A stretch of DNA of 38,443 bases from DASWIG01 sp965371445 (GTDB lineage: Bacteria; Acidobacteriota; Thermoanaerobaculia; Multivoradales; J023): positions 1 through 38,443 of the forward strand of contig CBDUYN010000094.1 of assembly GCA_965371445.1 (NCBI GenBank), written 5' to 3'. Positions 1 through 10,488 of the stretch are shown here, one piece after another (the first letter of the stretch is position 1; each line of letters begins with the position of its first letter). The notes under the pieces were generated by a model. It did not search any database. It was not told where the DNA came from and saw only the letters and a program-made list of their open reading frames with translations. Made by a program: the position numbers and the translations under genes.

Positions 1-2
1 CG

Positions 3-3000
3 TGCTGCACCCCGCTGCGCCCCGCCGGCTCGTTGAGGTGCCCGTGGGGGTCGGCCCGGCCCCCCGCCGACACCTCGGTCCACCTCCTCGACCGCCGACT
101 GCAGCCGGTCCCGGTGGGCGTCGCCGGCGAGCTTCTAACCGGCGGCGACGGGCTCGCCCGGGGCTACTTCAACCGTCCTGCCCTGACCGCGGAGAAGTTC
201 CGGCCGAATCCTTTCGCCGTCGTGCCCGGAGAGCGCCTCTACCACACCGGAGACCTGGCGCGCTTCCGCGGCGACGGCACCGTGGAGTTCCTCGGGCGCC
301 GCGACCACCAGATCAAGCTGCGCGGTTTCCGCATCGAGCTGGGGGAGATCGAGACCACCCTGGGGCGCTATCCCGGCATCCGTCAAAACGTGGTCCATCT
401 GTGGCAAAGGCCGGCGGCCCCGGGACGAGCCGCCGACAAGCGGCTCGCCGCCTACCTGGTCTCGGAGGTCGAGCCGCCGCCCGGCGCCGAGGAGCTTCGC
501 ACCTTCCTGGGCGAGATCCTGCCCGACTACATGGTGCCGTCGGCCTTCGTCTTCCTCGACGAGGTGCCTCTGAATCCCAGCGGCAAGGTGGACCGCAAGG
601 CCCTCCCCGCGCCCGAGATGGTGGCTCAGGAGAAGAGCTCCAGGCCGCCGAACGGCCCCACCGAGGAGCTCCTGGCGGGCATCTGGGAGGAGATCCTCGG
701 TCGCGAGCGGGTAGGTGCGCTCGACAACTTCTTCGAGCTCGGCGGCCATTCGCTGCTCGCCACGCAGGTCGTCTCCCGGGTGCGCGAGGCTTTCGGCGTG
801 GAGCTTCTCCTGCGCCAGCTCTTCGAGGCCCCTTCCGTCGCCGAACTTGTCGAGGTCGTCGAGGCGATGCGACGCGCGGAGCAGGGCCGCGAGGCCCCAC
901 CGATCGTCGCGACGCCGCGCGACGGCGATCTGGCGCTCTCTTTCGCACAGCAGCGCCTCTGGTTCCTCGATCAGCTCGAGCCCGACCGCGCGGTCTACAA
1001 CATCCCGGGTGCCGTGCGGCTCGAAGGCACCGTCGACGTCGCCCTGCTCGAGAGCGTCTTCGCCGAGATCGTCCGGCGTCACGAATCTCTGCGCACGGTC
1101 TTTCCCTCGGTCGCCGGCGAGGCGCGGCAGGTGATCCTGCCGGAGCTCGAGCTGCCCTTCGTCGCGATCGACCTGCGGGGCCTGCCGGAGGCGGCCCGCG
1201 AGGCCGAGATCCGGCGCCTTTCTGAAGCCGAGGCGCGGACTCCCTTCGACCTGGCGGTAGGACCCCTGTTCCACATCCGGCTCCTGCACCTTGCCGAGAC
1301 CGACCACGTGATGCTGGTGACGATGCACCACGTCGTCTCCGACGGCTGGTCCATGGGGGTCTTCTACGAGGAGCTCTGCGCCTGCTACACGGCCTTCAAG
1401 GAGGGCAAGCCGTCGCCGCTCGCCGAGTTGCCGGTGCAGTATGCCGATTTCGCCCAGTGGCAGCGGCAGTGGCTCTCGGGAGAGGTCCTGGAAGCGGAGA
1501 TCGCCTTCTGGGAAGAACGCCTCCGAGACGTACCCCGTCGTCTGGACCTGCCGCTCGACCGGCCGCGTCCGGCCTTCCAGACCTTCGTCGGACGGCTGCT
1601 GGGCGTTCGCCTGCCGCGCCAGCTCTCGAAAGAGCTCGCCGCCATGAGCCGCCAGCGCGGCAGCACCCTTTACATGACGCTGCTCGCCGCCTTCAAGCTC
1701 CTCATGGCCCGCCATTCCGGGCAGCGGGACATCGTGATCGGCTCGCCCGTGGCCGGGCGCAACCGCCGCGAGATCGAGGGGCTGATCGGCTTTTTCGTCA
1801 ACACTCTCGTGCTGCGCACCACCCTCGAGGACGAAGCGACCTTTCCGGAGCTCCTCGACCGGGTGCGCCAGGTGGCGCTCGACGCCTACAGCCATCAGGA
1901 CCTGCCCTTCGAGCGGCTGGTGGAGATGGTCCCGGAGCGCGACCTCAGCGCGAGCCCCCTGTTTCAGGTGATGTTCGCGCTCCAGAACGCGCCGCGCGGC
2001 GCTCTCGAGCTGCCCGGATTGACCCTGCGCCAGCTACCCACCGACGCCAAGACGTCGAAGTTCGACCTCCTGCTCTCGCTCCAGGAAGGCGAAGAGGGGC
2101 TCTCGGGCGTGCTCGAGTTCAACACGGACCTCTTTGACGGGACCACGATGCGGCGTCTCCTGGCGCACTACGAGCGCCTGCTGGAGGCGATCCTGGAAGA
2201 CCCGGCGCGCCGTCTCTCCACCTTGCCCTGGTGGAGTCCCGGCGAGCGCCAGCAGCTGCTGGCCGAATGGAACGACGGCGCAGGTGCCGAGATCGGGGCC
2301 GACACCCTGCACGGGCTCGTCGCGGCCCAGGCCGAGCGCACGCCCGAGGCGACGGCGCTCGTCGTCGGCGAGGACCGGACGAGCTACGGCGAGCTGTGCC
2401 GGCGGCGGAACCAGATGGCCCACGAGCTCCGCGGTCTCGGCGTCGGCCCCGAGGTGCGGGTCGGTGTCTGCCTGGAACGCGACGCGGAGCTCGTGGTGGC
2501 GATCCTCGGTGTCCTGGAGGCCGGCGGCGCTTACGTGCCGGTCGACCCCGCCTATCCGCGCGAACGTCTCGCCTTCATGCTGGAGGACGCCAGCGTCGAG
2601 GTGATCGTGACCCGGGAGGCGCTGGCCGGCACCTTGCCCGAGGTCGATGCCGCCGTGCTGCGCCTCGACGCCGACGCGGCGCGGATCGAAGCACAGCCGC
2701 CGACGGCGCCGCCGAGAGCCGGGGGACCGGAGAACCTGGCCTACGTGATCTACACGTCGGGCTCCACCGGCCGGCCCAAAGGGGTGGCCATCGAGCATCG
2801 AAGCGCCGCCGCCCTGGTGCGCTGGTCGCGACGCGTCTTCACCGGCGACGAGCTCGCCGGTGTGGCGGCGACGACCTCGGTCTGCTTCGACCTCTCGGTC
2901 TTCGAGCTCTTCGTGCCCCTGGCCTGCGGCGGTACGGTGCTCTTGGTCGAAAACGCCCTCGCTCTCGCCTCGCTCGCCGCCGCCGGCGAGGTACGCCTCG

Positions 3001-6000
3001 TCAACTCGGTGCCGTCGGCGGTGACGGAGCTGGCCCGCTTCGGCGAGCTGCCGGGCGCGGCGCGCACCATAAACCTCGCTGGCGAGCCGCTCAAGCGCCA
3101 GCTCGTCGACGAGCTCCGCCGCCAGGGGGTCGAACGGATCCTCAACCTCTACGGCCCGTCGGAAGACACCACCTACTCGACCTTCGTCGAGGTGCCGGCC
3201 GAACCCGGCGAGCCGACGATCGGCCGCCCGGTCGACGGCACCGACGCCTGGGTGCTCGACCGCCACGGCCGGCCGTCGCCGATCGGCGTGCCGGGGGAGC
3301 TTTCCCTCGGCGGCCGGGGATTGGCGCGCGGCTACCTGGGCCGTCCGGCGCGCACCGCCGAGAGCTTCGTGCCCCACCCGTGGAGCGCCGCTCCCGGCGG
3401 ACGCCTCTACCGTACCGGAGACCTGGTTCGCTGGCGCACCGACGGCGAGCTCGAGTTCCTCGGCCGCGTCGACCACCAGGTCAAGGTCCGCGGTTTCCGC
3501 ATCGAGCTGGGCGAGATCGAAGCGGCCCTGGAGCGCCATCCGGTGGTGCGCGAAAGCGCGGTCCTCCTGCGCGAGGACGTCGTGGGCGACCCGCGGCTCG
3601 TGGCCTACGCGGCGCCGGCCGAGGTAGAGGCCGCCGAGCTGCGCGAGTCCCTGCGCAAGAGGTTGCCCGACTTCATGCTGCCGAGCGCCTTCGTCTTGCT
3701 CGACGCCCTGCCCCTGACCCCCAACGGCAAGCTCGACCGCAAGGCTCTGCCAGCGCCCACCTACAGCTCCCAGGAGCGTACCTTCGTCGCCCCGACCGAG
3801 ATGACCGAGCAGATCCTGGCCGGCATCTGGTCGGAGGTCCTGGGTCTCGAGCGGTTGAGCGTCGAGGACGACTTCTTCGCGCTTGGCGGCCATTCGCTCC
3901 TCGCCACCCAGGTGGCGTCGCGGGCCCGCGGCGCCTTCGGCGTCGAGACGCCCCTGCAGTGGATCTTCGAGGCCCCGACCGTCGCGAAGCTGGCGGCGAA
4001 GATCCGCGAGGCGCGCAAGCACCAGGAAGGCCTCGACGTCTCGCCGATCGAGCCGGTGCCCCGGGATCGCGACCTGCCGCTCTCCTTTGCCCAGCAGCGG
4101 ATGTGGTTCCTCGACCAGCTCGAGCCCGGCAGCTCGGCCTACAACGTCCCCCGCGCGGTGCGCCTGCGCGGCGAGATCGAAGCGAGCTTCCTGGAGCGCG
4201 TCCTCAACGAGGTCGTCCGGCGCCACGAGGCCCTGCGCACGACCTTCGCGCTCTCGGCCGACGGCCGGCCGGTGCAGCTCGTCGCGGCGGAGCTGCGGCT
4301 CACGGTGCCGGAGGTCGACCTCGGCGCGCTTCCCGAAGCGCGCCGCGAGGCCGAGGGACGGCGGTGGGCGACCCGCCTCGCCTGGCAACCCTTCGACCTG
4401 GCGGTCGGACCCCTCCTGCGCTCTGTCCTGGTACGCCTCGCCGAGGACGACGTGATGGTCGTGGTGTCGATCCACCACATCGTCACCGACGGCTGGTCGA
4501 TGGACGTTTTCTTCCGCGAGCTCTCGGCGCTGATCTCCGCCTGGTCCCGCGGCGAGCCGTCGCCGCTCGCGCCGCTCGCCGTCCAGTACGCCGACTTCGC
4601 CCAGTGGCAGCGTGGGTGGCTCGACGGCGCCGAGCTCGAGACGCGCCTCGCCTACTGGCGCACGCAGCTTGAGAACACCCCCAAGAGCCTGGAGCTGCCC
4701 ACCGACCGGCCACGCACGGCGACGCGAAGCCTGCGCGGCACGTCGCTTCCGCTTCACCTCTCCGCCGAGCTCGCCGATCGCCTCGCGGTGCTCAACCTCC
4801 AGCACGGGGTCACCCCGTTCATGACGCTCCTCGCGGCCTTCAAAACGCTCCTGGCGCGCTACACCGGGGCCTACGACGTTGTCGTCGGCTTCCCGATCGC
4901 CGGGCGCAACCGCAAGGAGATCGAGGACCTCGTCGGACTTTTCGTCAATACCTTGGTGCTGCGCACGCGGTTCGCTCCCGATTTCGGCTTCCACGAGCTC
5001 CTGGGACGCGTGCGCCAGGTGGCGCTCGACGCCTACACCCACCAGGACCTGCCCTTCGAGCGCCTGGTCGACGAGATCGCCCCGGACCGCGACCTCAGCA
5101 CGAGCCCCATGTTCCAGGTGATGTTCGTGCTCCAGAACGCTCCCCGGGGAAGCCTCAAGATGGCGGACCTGGAGCTTTCCTCCCTCGATCTGACGGTCGG
5201 TGGGGCCAAGTTCGACATGACCCTGGTCCTGGTCGAGGAAGAGGGCTTCGCCGGCGCCCTGGAGTACAGCACCGACCTCTTCGACGCCAGCACCGTGCGG
5301 CGGTTCCTGAAGCATTTCGAGGCGCTCCTCACAGAGATCGTCGCCGATCCCTCCCGCCCTCTCGTCGAGCTCCAGCTGATGTCGCCGGCCGAGCGCCACC
5401 AGCTGTGCCGCGAGTGGAACGACACGCCGCTCGCCGGCCGCTTCGCGGGGCTCTGCCTCCACCAGCTCGTCGAGGCCCAGGCCGAGCGGGCCGGCGAAGC
5501 CGTCGCCTGGGTGGCCGGCGAGGTCGAGCTGAGCTTCGCCGAGCTCAACCGGCGGGCCAACCGGCTGGCGCACCACCTGCGCCGGCTGGGGGCGGGCCCC
5601 GACGTCCCGGTGGGAATCTGCATGCACCGCTCCCTCAACCTGGTGGTGGGCATCCTGGGCATCTTGAAGTCGGGGTCGGCCTACCTGCCGCTCGATCCCA
5701 AGTACCCGGCCGAGCGTCTGCAGTTCATGGTCGAGGACGTGCGCGCGCCGCTTCTGCTGACCGAGGAGTCGCTGCGGCCGTCGATCCCCGAGTCGGAGGC
5801 GGCCGTGCTCTACTTCGAGACCCTGGCGCTCGACGAGGAGCGCAACGACAATCCGCAAAGCGGCGTCGGCGAGCGCGACCTGGCCTACTTCATCTACACC
5901 TCGGGCTCCACCGGCCGCCCCAAAGGAGTGTCGATCGAGCACCGCAGCGCCGTCACTCTCGTCGACTGGGCGACGGGGGTGTTCTCCGAGCAGGAGTGCG

Positions 6001-7991
6001 ACGGGCTCCTCTTCTCGACCTCGGTGTGCTTTGACCTCTCGGTCTTCGAGCTTTTCCTGCCGGCGAGCCGTGGCAACCGGACGATCCTCGCCGAGAACGC
6101 CCTTCAGGTCAGCCAGCTGCCAAGCGGCGACCGCGTGACGCTGGTCAACACGTCGCCCTCGGTGATGGCCGAGCTCGAGCGCCAGGGGGCGATCCCGGCC
6201 TCGGTCCGGACCGTCAACCTGGCCGGCGAGCCGCTGCCGGGCCGCCTGGCCGAGGCCCTCTACCAGGTGGAGACGGTCGAGCGGGTTTTGAACCTCTACG
6301 GCCCGTCGGAGGACACCACCTACTCGACCTGGGCGCAGGCCGAGCGCCACAGCCGCCGCGCTCCCACCATCGGACGGCCCCTCGCCGGGACCCAGGCCTA
6401 CGTCCTGGACCCCCGCCTGCGGCCGGTGCCGGTCGGTGTGCACGGAGAGCTCTGCCTCGGCGGCCTGGGCCTCGCCCGCTTCTACTACGACCGGCCGGGC
6501 CTGACCGGCGAGAAGTTCATCCCCGATCCCTGGAGCCGCGAGGGCGGCGATCGCCTCTACCGCACCGGTGACCTGACGCGCTTTCTGGGCGACGGCCAGA
6601 TCGACTTCCTGGGCCGCATCGACCACCAGATCAAGATCCGCGGCCTGCGCATCGAGCCCGGCGAGATCGAGGCGTTGATCGCCCGGCACCCGGCGGTCGA
6701 CGAGGTTGCGGTGGTGATGCAGCAGTCGCAGACCGGCGCCCACCTGGTGGCCTTCCTGGTCGTCGCCGAAGGGACCGAAGAGCCGCCCGAGGGAGAGCTC
6801 CGCCAGCGGTTGGAGGAGTCGCTGCCCAGCTACATGGTGCCGGCCGCCTTCGTCTGGGTCGAGCAGATGCCCCAGACGCCCAGCGGCAAGATCGACCGCC
6901 ACCACCTGGCGGGGCTCGAATCCGTGAAGCGCGACGACGGCGGCGAGCGCGTCCAACCCCGCAACCCGCTCGAGTTGGAGCTCCTGCAGATCTGGCAGGA
7001 GGTGCTTGAGATTCGCGACCTCGGCGTGACCGACAACTTCTTCAAGCTGGGGGGCCATTCGCTGCTCGCCATCTACCTCATGGTCTGTATCCGCGAACGG
7101 CTCGACCACGACCTGCCGGTCGCGGTGCTGTTTCAGGCGCCGACCATCGAGACCCTGGCCGCGGCCCTGGAGCAGGAGCACCCGCGCTCGCAGTACCCGT
7201 CGCTCGTGCCGCTCGCCCCCGGCGGCGAGAAGGCCCCCTTCTTCTGCGTCCACGGCGCCGGCGGCAACGTCTTCTACTTCGTGGAGCTGGCGCGTCACCT
7301 GAGCACGCTCGACGCCGATCGCCCCTTCTACGGGATCCAGGCCCGGGGCCTGATGGGAGAAGAGGGCGAGGCGCTGCGCACGGTCGACGAGATGGCCGAC
7401 TACTACCTGGAGGTGGTGCGTCATCGCCAACCGCAAGGTCCCTACTTCCTCGGCGGCTACTCGAGCGGCTGCCTCGTGGCCTTCGAGATGGGACGGCGCC
7501 TGCGCGACGCCGGAGACGAGGTGGCCTTCCTCGGCATGTTCGACGCCCTCGCCGACCCGATGCGCCAGGTCCGGGTCTTCAACCAGACGGCACTGCTCGC
7601 CTTCTTCGCCCGCGAGCTGATGATCCCGGTGATGCCCGACGAGCTCGTCGAGCTGCCCGACGACGAGCAGCTCTCCTACATCCTCGAGAAAGGCTGGCGC
7701 TTGAAGAAGATCCCTCGCGAGTTCAGCTTCGACGACGCCAACCAGGCCCTGCGGATCATGGAGGCCACCCTCGACGCGACCCGCACCGCCGAGCTCGGCT
7801 CCTACCCCGGGAAGGTGACCGTCTTCCGCAGCGAGAGCTCCGATCGCTGGGAGGAGGACCTGGGCTGGGGCGGGCTGGCGGCCGAGGTCGAGGTGCACGG
7901 CGTCACCGGCAACCACCGGACGATGTTCGTCCATCCCAACGTCGAGAAGCTGGGAGAGCTTCTAGTCACCTGCTTCGAGCGTGCCGAGTGA
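3..7991 (+). CDS. Nonribosomal peptide synthetase, 3' part (A-T-C-A-T-C-A-T-TE), 5' end outside window
   Basis: Multimodular NRPS. Residues are numbered from the in-frame TTG at 33, which is probably not the true start because the sequence opens inside an A domain. Visible order: end of A1 (Lys185 in PSGKVDR), carrier T1 (Ser240 in GGHSLL), condensation C1 (HHVVSDG, His432-Asp437), A2 (TSGSTGRPKG near 908, Asp953, Lys1233), T2 (Ser1288), C2 (HHIVTDG, 1481-1486), A3 (near 1956, Asp2001, Lys2286), T3 (Ser2343) and a type I thioesterase (GYSSG, Ser2477; His2628 in GNHRTM). All catalytic motifs are intact. By alignment to GrsA positions, A2 and A3 both read D-L-F-N-N-A-L-T-Y-K, a code I recall for alanine in microcystin synthetase McyA. 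No epimerase or methyltransferase domain is seen. The terminal TE implies this is the last protein of the line, releasing a peptide ending in two identical residues. Confidence 0.95.
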   Translation, partial: CCTPLRPAGSLRCPWGSARPPADTSVHLLDRRLQPVPVGVAGELLTGGDGLARGYFNRPALTAEKFRPNPFAVVPGERLYHTGDLARFRGDGTVEFLGRRDHQIKLRGFRIELGEIETTLGRYPGIRQNVVHLWQRPAAPGRAADKRLAAYLVSEVEPPPGAEELRTFLGEILPDYMVPSAFVFLDEVPLNPSGKVDRKALPAPEMVAQEKSSRPPNGPTEELLAGIWEEILGRERVGALDNFFELGGHSLLATQVVSRVREAFGVELLLRQLFEAPSVAELVEVVEAMRRAEQGREAPPIVATPRDGDLALSFAQQRLWFLDQLEPDRAVYNIPGAVRLEGTVDVALLESVFAEIVRRHESLRTVFPSVAGEARQVILPELELPFVAIDLRGLPEAAREAEIRRLSEAEARTPFDLAVGPLFHIRLLHLAETDHVMLVTMHHVVSDGWSMGVFYEELCACYTAFKEGKPSPLAELPVQYADFAQWQRQWLSGEVLEAEIAFWEERLRDVPRRLDLPLDRPRPAFQTFVGRLLGVRLPRQLSKELAAMSRQRGSTLYMTLLAAFKLLMARHSGQRDIVIGSPVAGRNRREIEGLIGFFVNTLVLRTTLEDEATFPELLDRVRQVALDAYSHQDLPFERLVEMVPERDLSASPLFQVMFALQNAPRGALELPGLTLRQLPTDAKTSKFDLLLSLQEGEEGLSGVLEFNTDLFDGTTMRRLLAHYERLLEAILEDPARRLSTLPWWSPGERQQLLAEWNDGAGAEIGADTLHGLVAAQAERTPEATALVVGEDRTSYGELCRRRNQMAHELRGLGVGPEVRVGVCLERDAELVVAILGVLEAGGAYVPVDPAYPRERLAFMLEDASVEVIVTREALAGTLPEVDAAVLRLDADAARIEAQPPTAPPRAGGPENLAYVIYTSGSTGRPKGVAIEHRSAAALVRWSRRVFTGDELAGVAATTSVCFDLSVFELFVPLACGGTVLLVENALALASLAAAGEVRLVNSVPSAVTELARFGELPGAARTINLAGEPLKRQLVDELRRQGVERILNLYGPSEDTTYSTFVEVPAEPGEPTIGRPVDGTDAWVLDRHGRPSPIGVPGELSLGGRGLARGYLGRPARTAESFVPHPWSAAPGGRLYRTGDLVRWRTDGELEFLGRVDHQVKVRGFRIELGEIEAALERHPVVRESAVLLREDVVGDPRLVAYAAPAEVEAAELRESLRKRLPDFMLPSAFVLLDALPLTPNGKLDRKALPAPTYSSQERTFVAPTEMTEQILAGIWSEVLGLERLSVEDDFFALGGHSLLATQVASRARGAFGVETPLQWIFEAPTVAKLAAKIREARKHQEGLDVSPIEPVPRDRDLPLSFAQQRMWFLDQLEPGSSAYNVPRAVRLRGEIEASFLERVLNEVVRRHEALRTTFALSADGRPVQLVAAELRLTVPEVDLGALPEARREAEGRRWATRLAWQPFDLAVGPLLRSVLVRLAEDDVMVVVSIHHIVTDGWSMDVFFRELSALISAWSRGEPSPLAPLAVQYADFAQWQRGWLDGAELETRLAYWRTQLENTPKSLELPTDRPRTATRSLRGTSLPLHLSAELADRLAVLNLQHGVTPFMTLLAAFKTLLARYTGAYDVVVGFPIAGRNRKEIEDLVGLFVNTLVLRTRFAPDFGFHELLGRVRQVALDAYTHQDLPFERLVDEIAPDRDLSTSPMFQVMFVLQNAPRGSLKMADLELSSLDLTVGGAKFDMTLVLVEEEGFAGALEYSTDLFDASTVRRFLKHFEALLTEIVADPSRPLVELQLMSPAERHQLCREWNDTPLAGRFAGLCLHQLVEAQAERAGEAVAWVAGEVELSFAELNRRANRLAHHLRRLGAGPDVPVGICMHRSLNLVVGILGILKSGSAYLPLDPKYPAERLQFMVEDVRAPLLLTEESLRPSIPESEAAVLYFETLALDEERNDNPQSGVGERDLAYFIYTSGSTGRPKGVSIEHRSAVTLVDWATGVFSEQECDGLLFSTSVCFDLSVFELFLPASRGNRTILAENALQVSQLPSGDRVTLVNTSPSVMAELERQGAIPASVRTVNLAGEPLPGRLAEALYQVETVERVLNLYGPSEDTTYSTWAQAERHSRRAPTIGRPLAGTQAYVLDPRLRPVPVGVHGELCLGGLGLARFYYDRPGLTGEKFIPDPWSREGGDRLYRTGDLTRFLGDGQIDFLGRIDHQIKIRGLRIEPGEIEALIARHPAVDEVAVVMQQSQTGAHLVAFLVVAEGTEEPPEGELRQRLEESLPSYMVPAAFVWVEQMPQTPSGKIDRHHLAGLESVKRDDGGERVQPRNPLELELLQIWQEVLEIRDLGVTDNFFKLGGHSLLAIYLMVCIRERLDHDLPVAVLFQAPTIETLAAALEQEHPRSQYPSLVPLAPGGEKAPFFCVHGAGGNVFYFVELARHLSTLDADRPFYGIQARGLMGEEGEALRTVDEMADYYLEVVRHRQPQGPYFLGGYSSGCLVAFEMGRRLRDAGDEVAFLGMFDALADPMRQVRVFNQTALLAFFARELMIPVMPDELVELPDDEQLSYILEKGWRLKKIPREFSFDDANQALRIMEATLDATRTAELGSYPGKVTVFRSESSDRWEEDLGWGGLAAEVEVHGVTGNHRTMFVHPNVEKLGELLVTCFERAE

Positions 7992-8049
7992 GGCCAGGCT
8001 GAAAAGCGCGACGCTGCGGCCGGCGACCGCGGCGCCGCGCAGCGAGCCC

Positions 8050-10479
8050 CTACTCGTAGCGCAGCGCGCTCATCGGATGGGTCCGCATCGCCCGGCGCGC
8101 CGGGACGAAGCTCGCGACCAGCGCGACGAGAAGGATGACGAGCGAGACCACGACGAGCGTCGGCGGATCCGTGGGGCTGATCTCGTAGAGCAGGCTGGCG
8201 AGGAAACGGGTCAGGGCCACTGCGCTGGCGAGGCCGATCACGACGCCGAGAAGCCCCAGCCCCAGGCCCTTCAACAGGATCAGCTGCAAGAGGTCTCGCG
8301 CCTGGGCGCCGAGCACTAGGCGCAGGCCGATCTCGTGGGTCTGCTGGGCCACGGTGTAGGAGAGGATGCCGTAGATCCCGAGCACGGCGAGGGTCAGGCC
8401 TAAAGCGGCGAAAAGGCTGAAGAAGTGGGCGCTGAACCTCTGCTCGCGGTAGTTCGCCTCGATCATGTCGCCCACCGCGCCGACTCCCCAGATCGGTTGC
8501 TCGTCGTCGAGCTCCCAGATCTTCGCCCGGACGGTGGGGAGCGCCTCCATGGGATCGCCGCGGGTCTCGACCACGAGCGTCACGTTGTCGTTCAAAAGGG
8601 CCTCGATCCGCTGCTCGATCGGCAGGTACCAGCTCTTGTCGAAAGATTCGTCGTCGTCGACGTCTCCGGCCACGCCGACGACCTCCATAAAGGGGGCGTC
8701 GCTGTCCCAGCGGCCGCGCTTGATCCGCCGTCCCACCGGGTTTAATCCCGGCCAGTGGGTCTCGGCGAGGTTCTTGCTGATCACCACCACGCCCGCCGTG
8801 TCTTCCCGGTCCTGCTCGGAGATGCTGCGGCCCTGGAGGACCGGGATTCCCGTCGCCTTGAGGTAGTCGGGCGTCACCAGGCGATGGTTGGTCACCAGCA
8901 TCTCGTCGGCCGAGGCCGGGGGCTGTCCTTCGACGGAGTAGAGGGTGCCGACCCGGATGACGTCGAGAGGGTGGGTGGTGGTGACACCCGCCGAGAGCAC
9001 GTTCGGCAGGGTGCGCACGTGCTCCAGCATCTGTCGGACGAAGTCCACCTTCTGCCGGCCTTCAGGGTATTTGGCCGTCGGGAGCGAAAGGTGCAGGATC
9101 AGACGGTTCTGCTTGGAGTAGCCCACGTCGAATTCGAGCAGGCTCTGGAAGCTCCGGATCATCAGGCTGGCGCCGACCAGCAGCACGACCGCCACCGCGA
9201 TCTCGACCACGACGAATCCTGCCAGGATTCGCCGGCTCCTGGGGCTGACCGTCGCCCGGCTGCCTTCGCGCAAGAAGCCCTGAAGGTCGGGCCGGGCGGC
9301 CATCAAGGCCGGGACGAGGCTGAAGAGGACCCCCACGAGAAGCGACACGGCCACGGTGAAGCCGAGCACCCGGTAGTCGATCCGGATGTCGTGGAACACG
9401 GCGTTCATGTCGGCGACGGGGCTCAAGGCGATGACCGGCTTGAGCGTCCAGAAGGCCAGGAGCGTGCCCACTGCGCCGCTCAGGAACGCCAGGACCAGGC
9501 CCTGCGTGACCAGCTGCTGGACCAGCCGGCGCCGGCTCGCTCCGAGAGCCACCCGCATGGCCATCTCCCCCCGCGACTTGAGGGAACGCGAAAGCAGCAT
9601 GTTCGCCACATTGGCACAGGCGATGAGCAGCAGGAAGCCGGTGGCCGCGAGCAGCGCGAAGAAAAGCCGCGGCTGGAGGTTGCCGGTCAGGTCTTCGCGC
9701 AGCGAGACGATGCGCGTGCTCCAGCCGGCGTGGGTGTCGGGTTGCTCCTGGGCGAGGAGTTGGCTGAACAGATCAAGCTCCTGCTGAGCCTTCTCGCGAC
9801 TGGAGCCCGGAGCAAGACGCCCCAGGACGTTCAAAGAGTGCTGGGCGGCCGGCGTGGAGTCGGCGGCGATCCCCAGGGGAGCCCAGAGTTCGGCGTCGTA
9901 GGGATACTTGAAGTAGGGAGGCATGATCCCGACGACAGTGTAGGGCTCGGCGTTGATCGTCACGCTCTCGCCCAGAACGTCCGGGTTGCCCCCGAAATGG
10001 CGATGCCAGAGGTCGTAGCCGAGCAGCGCCACGCGGGCCGGAGCCCCGGGCCGGTCGTCGTCGGCCTGGAAGCGGCGCCCGAGGATCGGCTCGATCCCGA
10101 GGATCGGCAGCAGCTCGTGGGAGATGACGGCGCCCTGGACCCGGGTGGGCTCCTCGGTCACCAGGTTGAAGCTCGCTTCGGTCTGGGCCCCGAGGGTCAC
10201 GAAAGACTGCACCGTCTCCTTCAAGAACACGTAGTTCTGCGAGGAGACCCCGACCATCCGCGGCTCCTTTCCGGGACGCTCCAGGACGTCGCGGATGCGC
10301 AAGATCCCGGCCTCGTTCTCGAAGGGCAGCGGGCTTAGGAGCAGGGTGTTCATGAGGCTGAAGATGGCGGTGTTGGCACCGATCCCCAGGCCGAGCGAAA
10401 GGATCGTCGCCAGCGTGAAGCCGGGATTCTTGCGCAGCACCCGGAAGGCGTAGCGTACGTCTCGCCAGACATTCTTCAT
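8050..10479 (-). CDS. ADOP-type MacB/FtsX permease (second of tandem pair)
   Basis: 809-residue inner-membrane permease of the duplicated MacB/FtsX type. The N-terminus (WRDVRYAFRVLRKNPGFTLA, then GLGIGANTAIFSLMNTLLL) and C-terminus (PARRAMRTHPMSALRYE) are the hallmarks of the acidobacterial duplicated orphan permease family. Order: N-terminal TM helix, MacB-like periplasmic domain, three-TM FtsX block near 285-400, a repeat TM near 430, second periplasmic domain, and a final FtsX block in the last 120 residues. No ATPase gene is adjacent, as is normal for the family, so substrate and energy source are unknown. It starts 9 nt after the stop of the upstream paralogue, which has exactly the same length, so the two are one transcript. 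The gene converges on the NRPS (58 nt gap), which is compatible with, but does not prove, a role in peptide export. Confidence 0.93.
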   Translation of the reverse strand: MKNVWRDVRYAFRVLRKNPGFTLATILSLGLGIGANTAIFSLMNTLLLSPLPFENEAGILRIRDVLERPGKEPRMVGVSSQNYVFLKETVQSFVTLGAQTEASFNLVTEEPTRVQGAVISHELLPILGIEPILGRRFQADDDRPGAPARVALLGYDLWHRHFGGNPDVLGESVTINAEPYTVVGIMPPYFKYPYDAELWAPLGIAADSTPAAQHSLNVLGRLAPGSSREKAQQELDLFSQLLAQEQPDTHAGWSTRIVSLREDLTGNLQPRLFFALLAATGFLLLIACANVANMLLSRSLKSRGEMAMRVALGASRRRLVQQLVTQGLVLAFLSGAVGTLLAFWTLKPVIALSPVADMNAVFHDIRIDYRVLGFTVAVSLLVGVLFSLVPALMAARPDLQGFLREGSRATVSPRSRRILAGFVVVEIAVAVVLLVGASLMIRSFQSLLEFDVGYSKQNRLILHLSLPTAKYPEGRQKVDFVRQMLEHVRTLPNVLSAGVTTTHPLDVIRVGTLYSVEGQPPASADEMLVTNHRLVTPDYLKATGIPVLQGRSISEQDREDTAGVVVISKNLAETHWPGLNPVGRRIKRGRWDSDAPFMEVVGVAGDVDDDESFDKSWYLPIEQRIEALLNDNVTLVVETRGDPMEALPTVRAKIWELDDEQPIWGVGAVGDMIEANYREQRFSAHFFSLFAALGLTLAVLGIYGILSYTVAQQTHEIGLRLVLGAQARDLLQLILLKGLGLGLLGVVIGLASAVALTRFLASLLYEISPTDPPTLVVVSLVILLVALVASFVPARRAMRTHPMSALRYE

Positions 10480-10488
10480 GGCTTTTCC

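Noticed and set aside
2034..7934. Very long open frame on the minus strand opposite the NRPS
   Set aside because: It mirrors the NRPS codons in a GC-rich gene, is full of Asp/Glu/Arg/Leu/Gly low-complexity sequence, and has no domain or start site.
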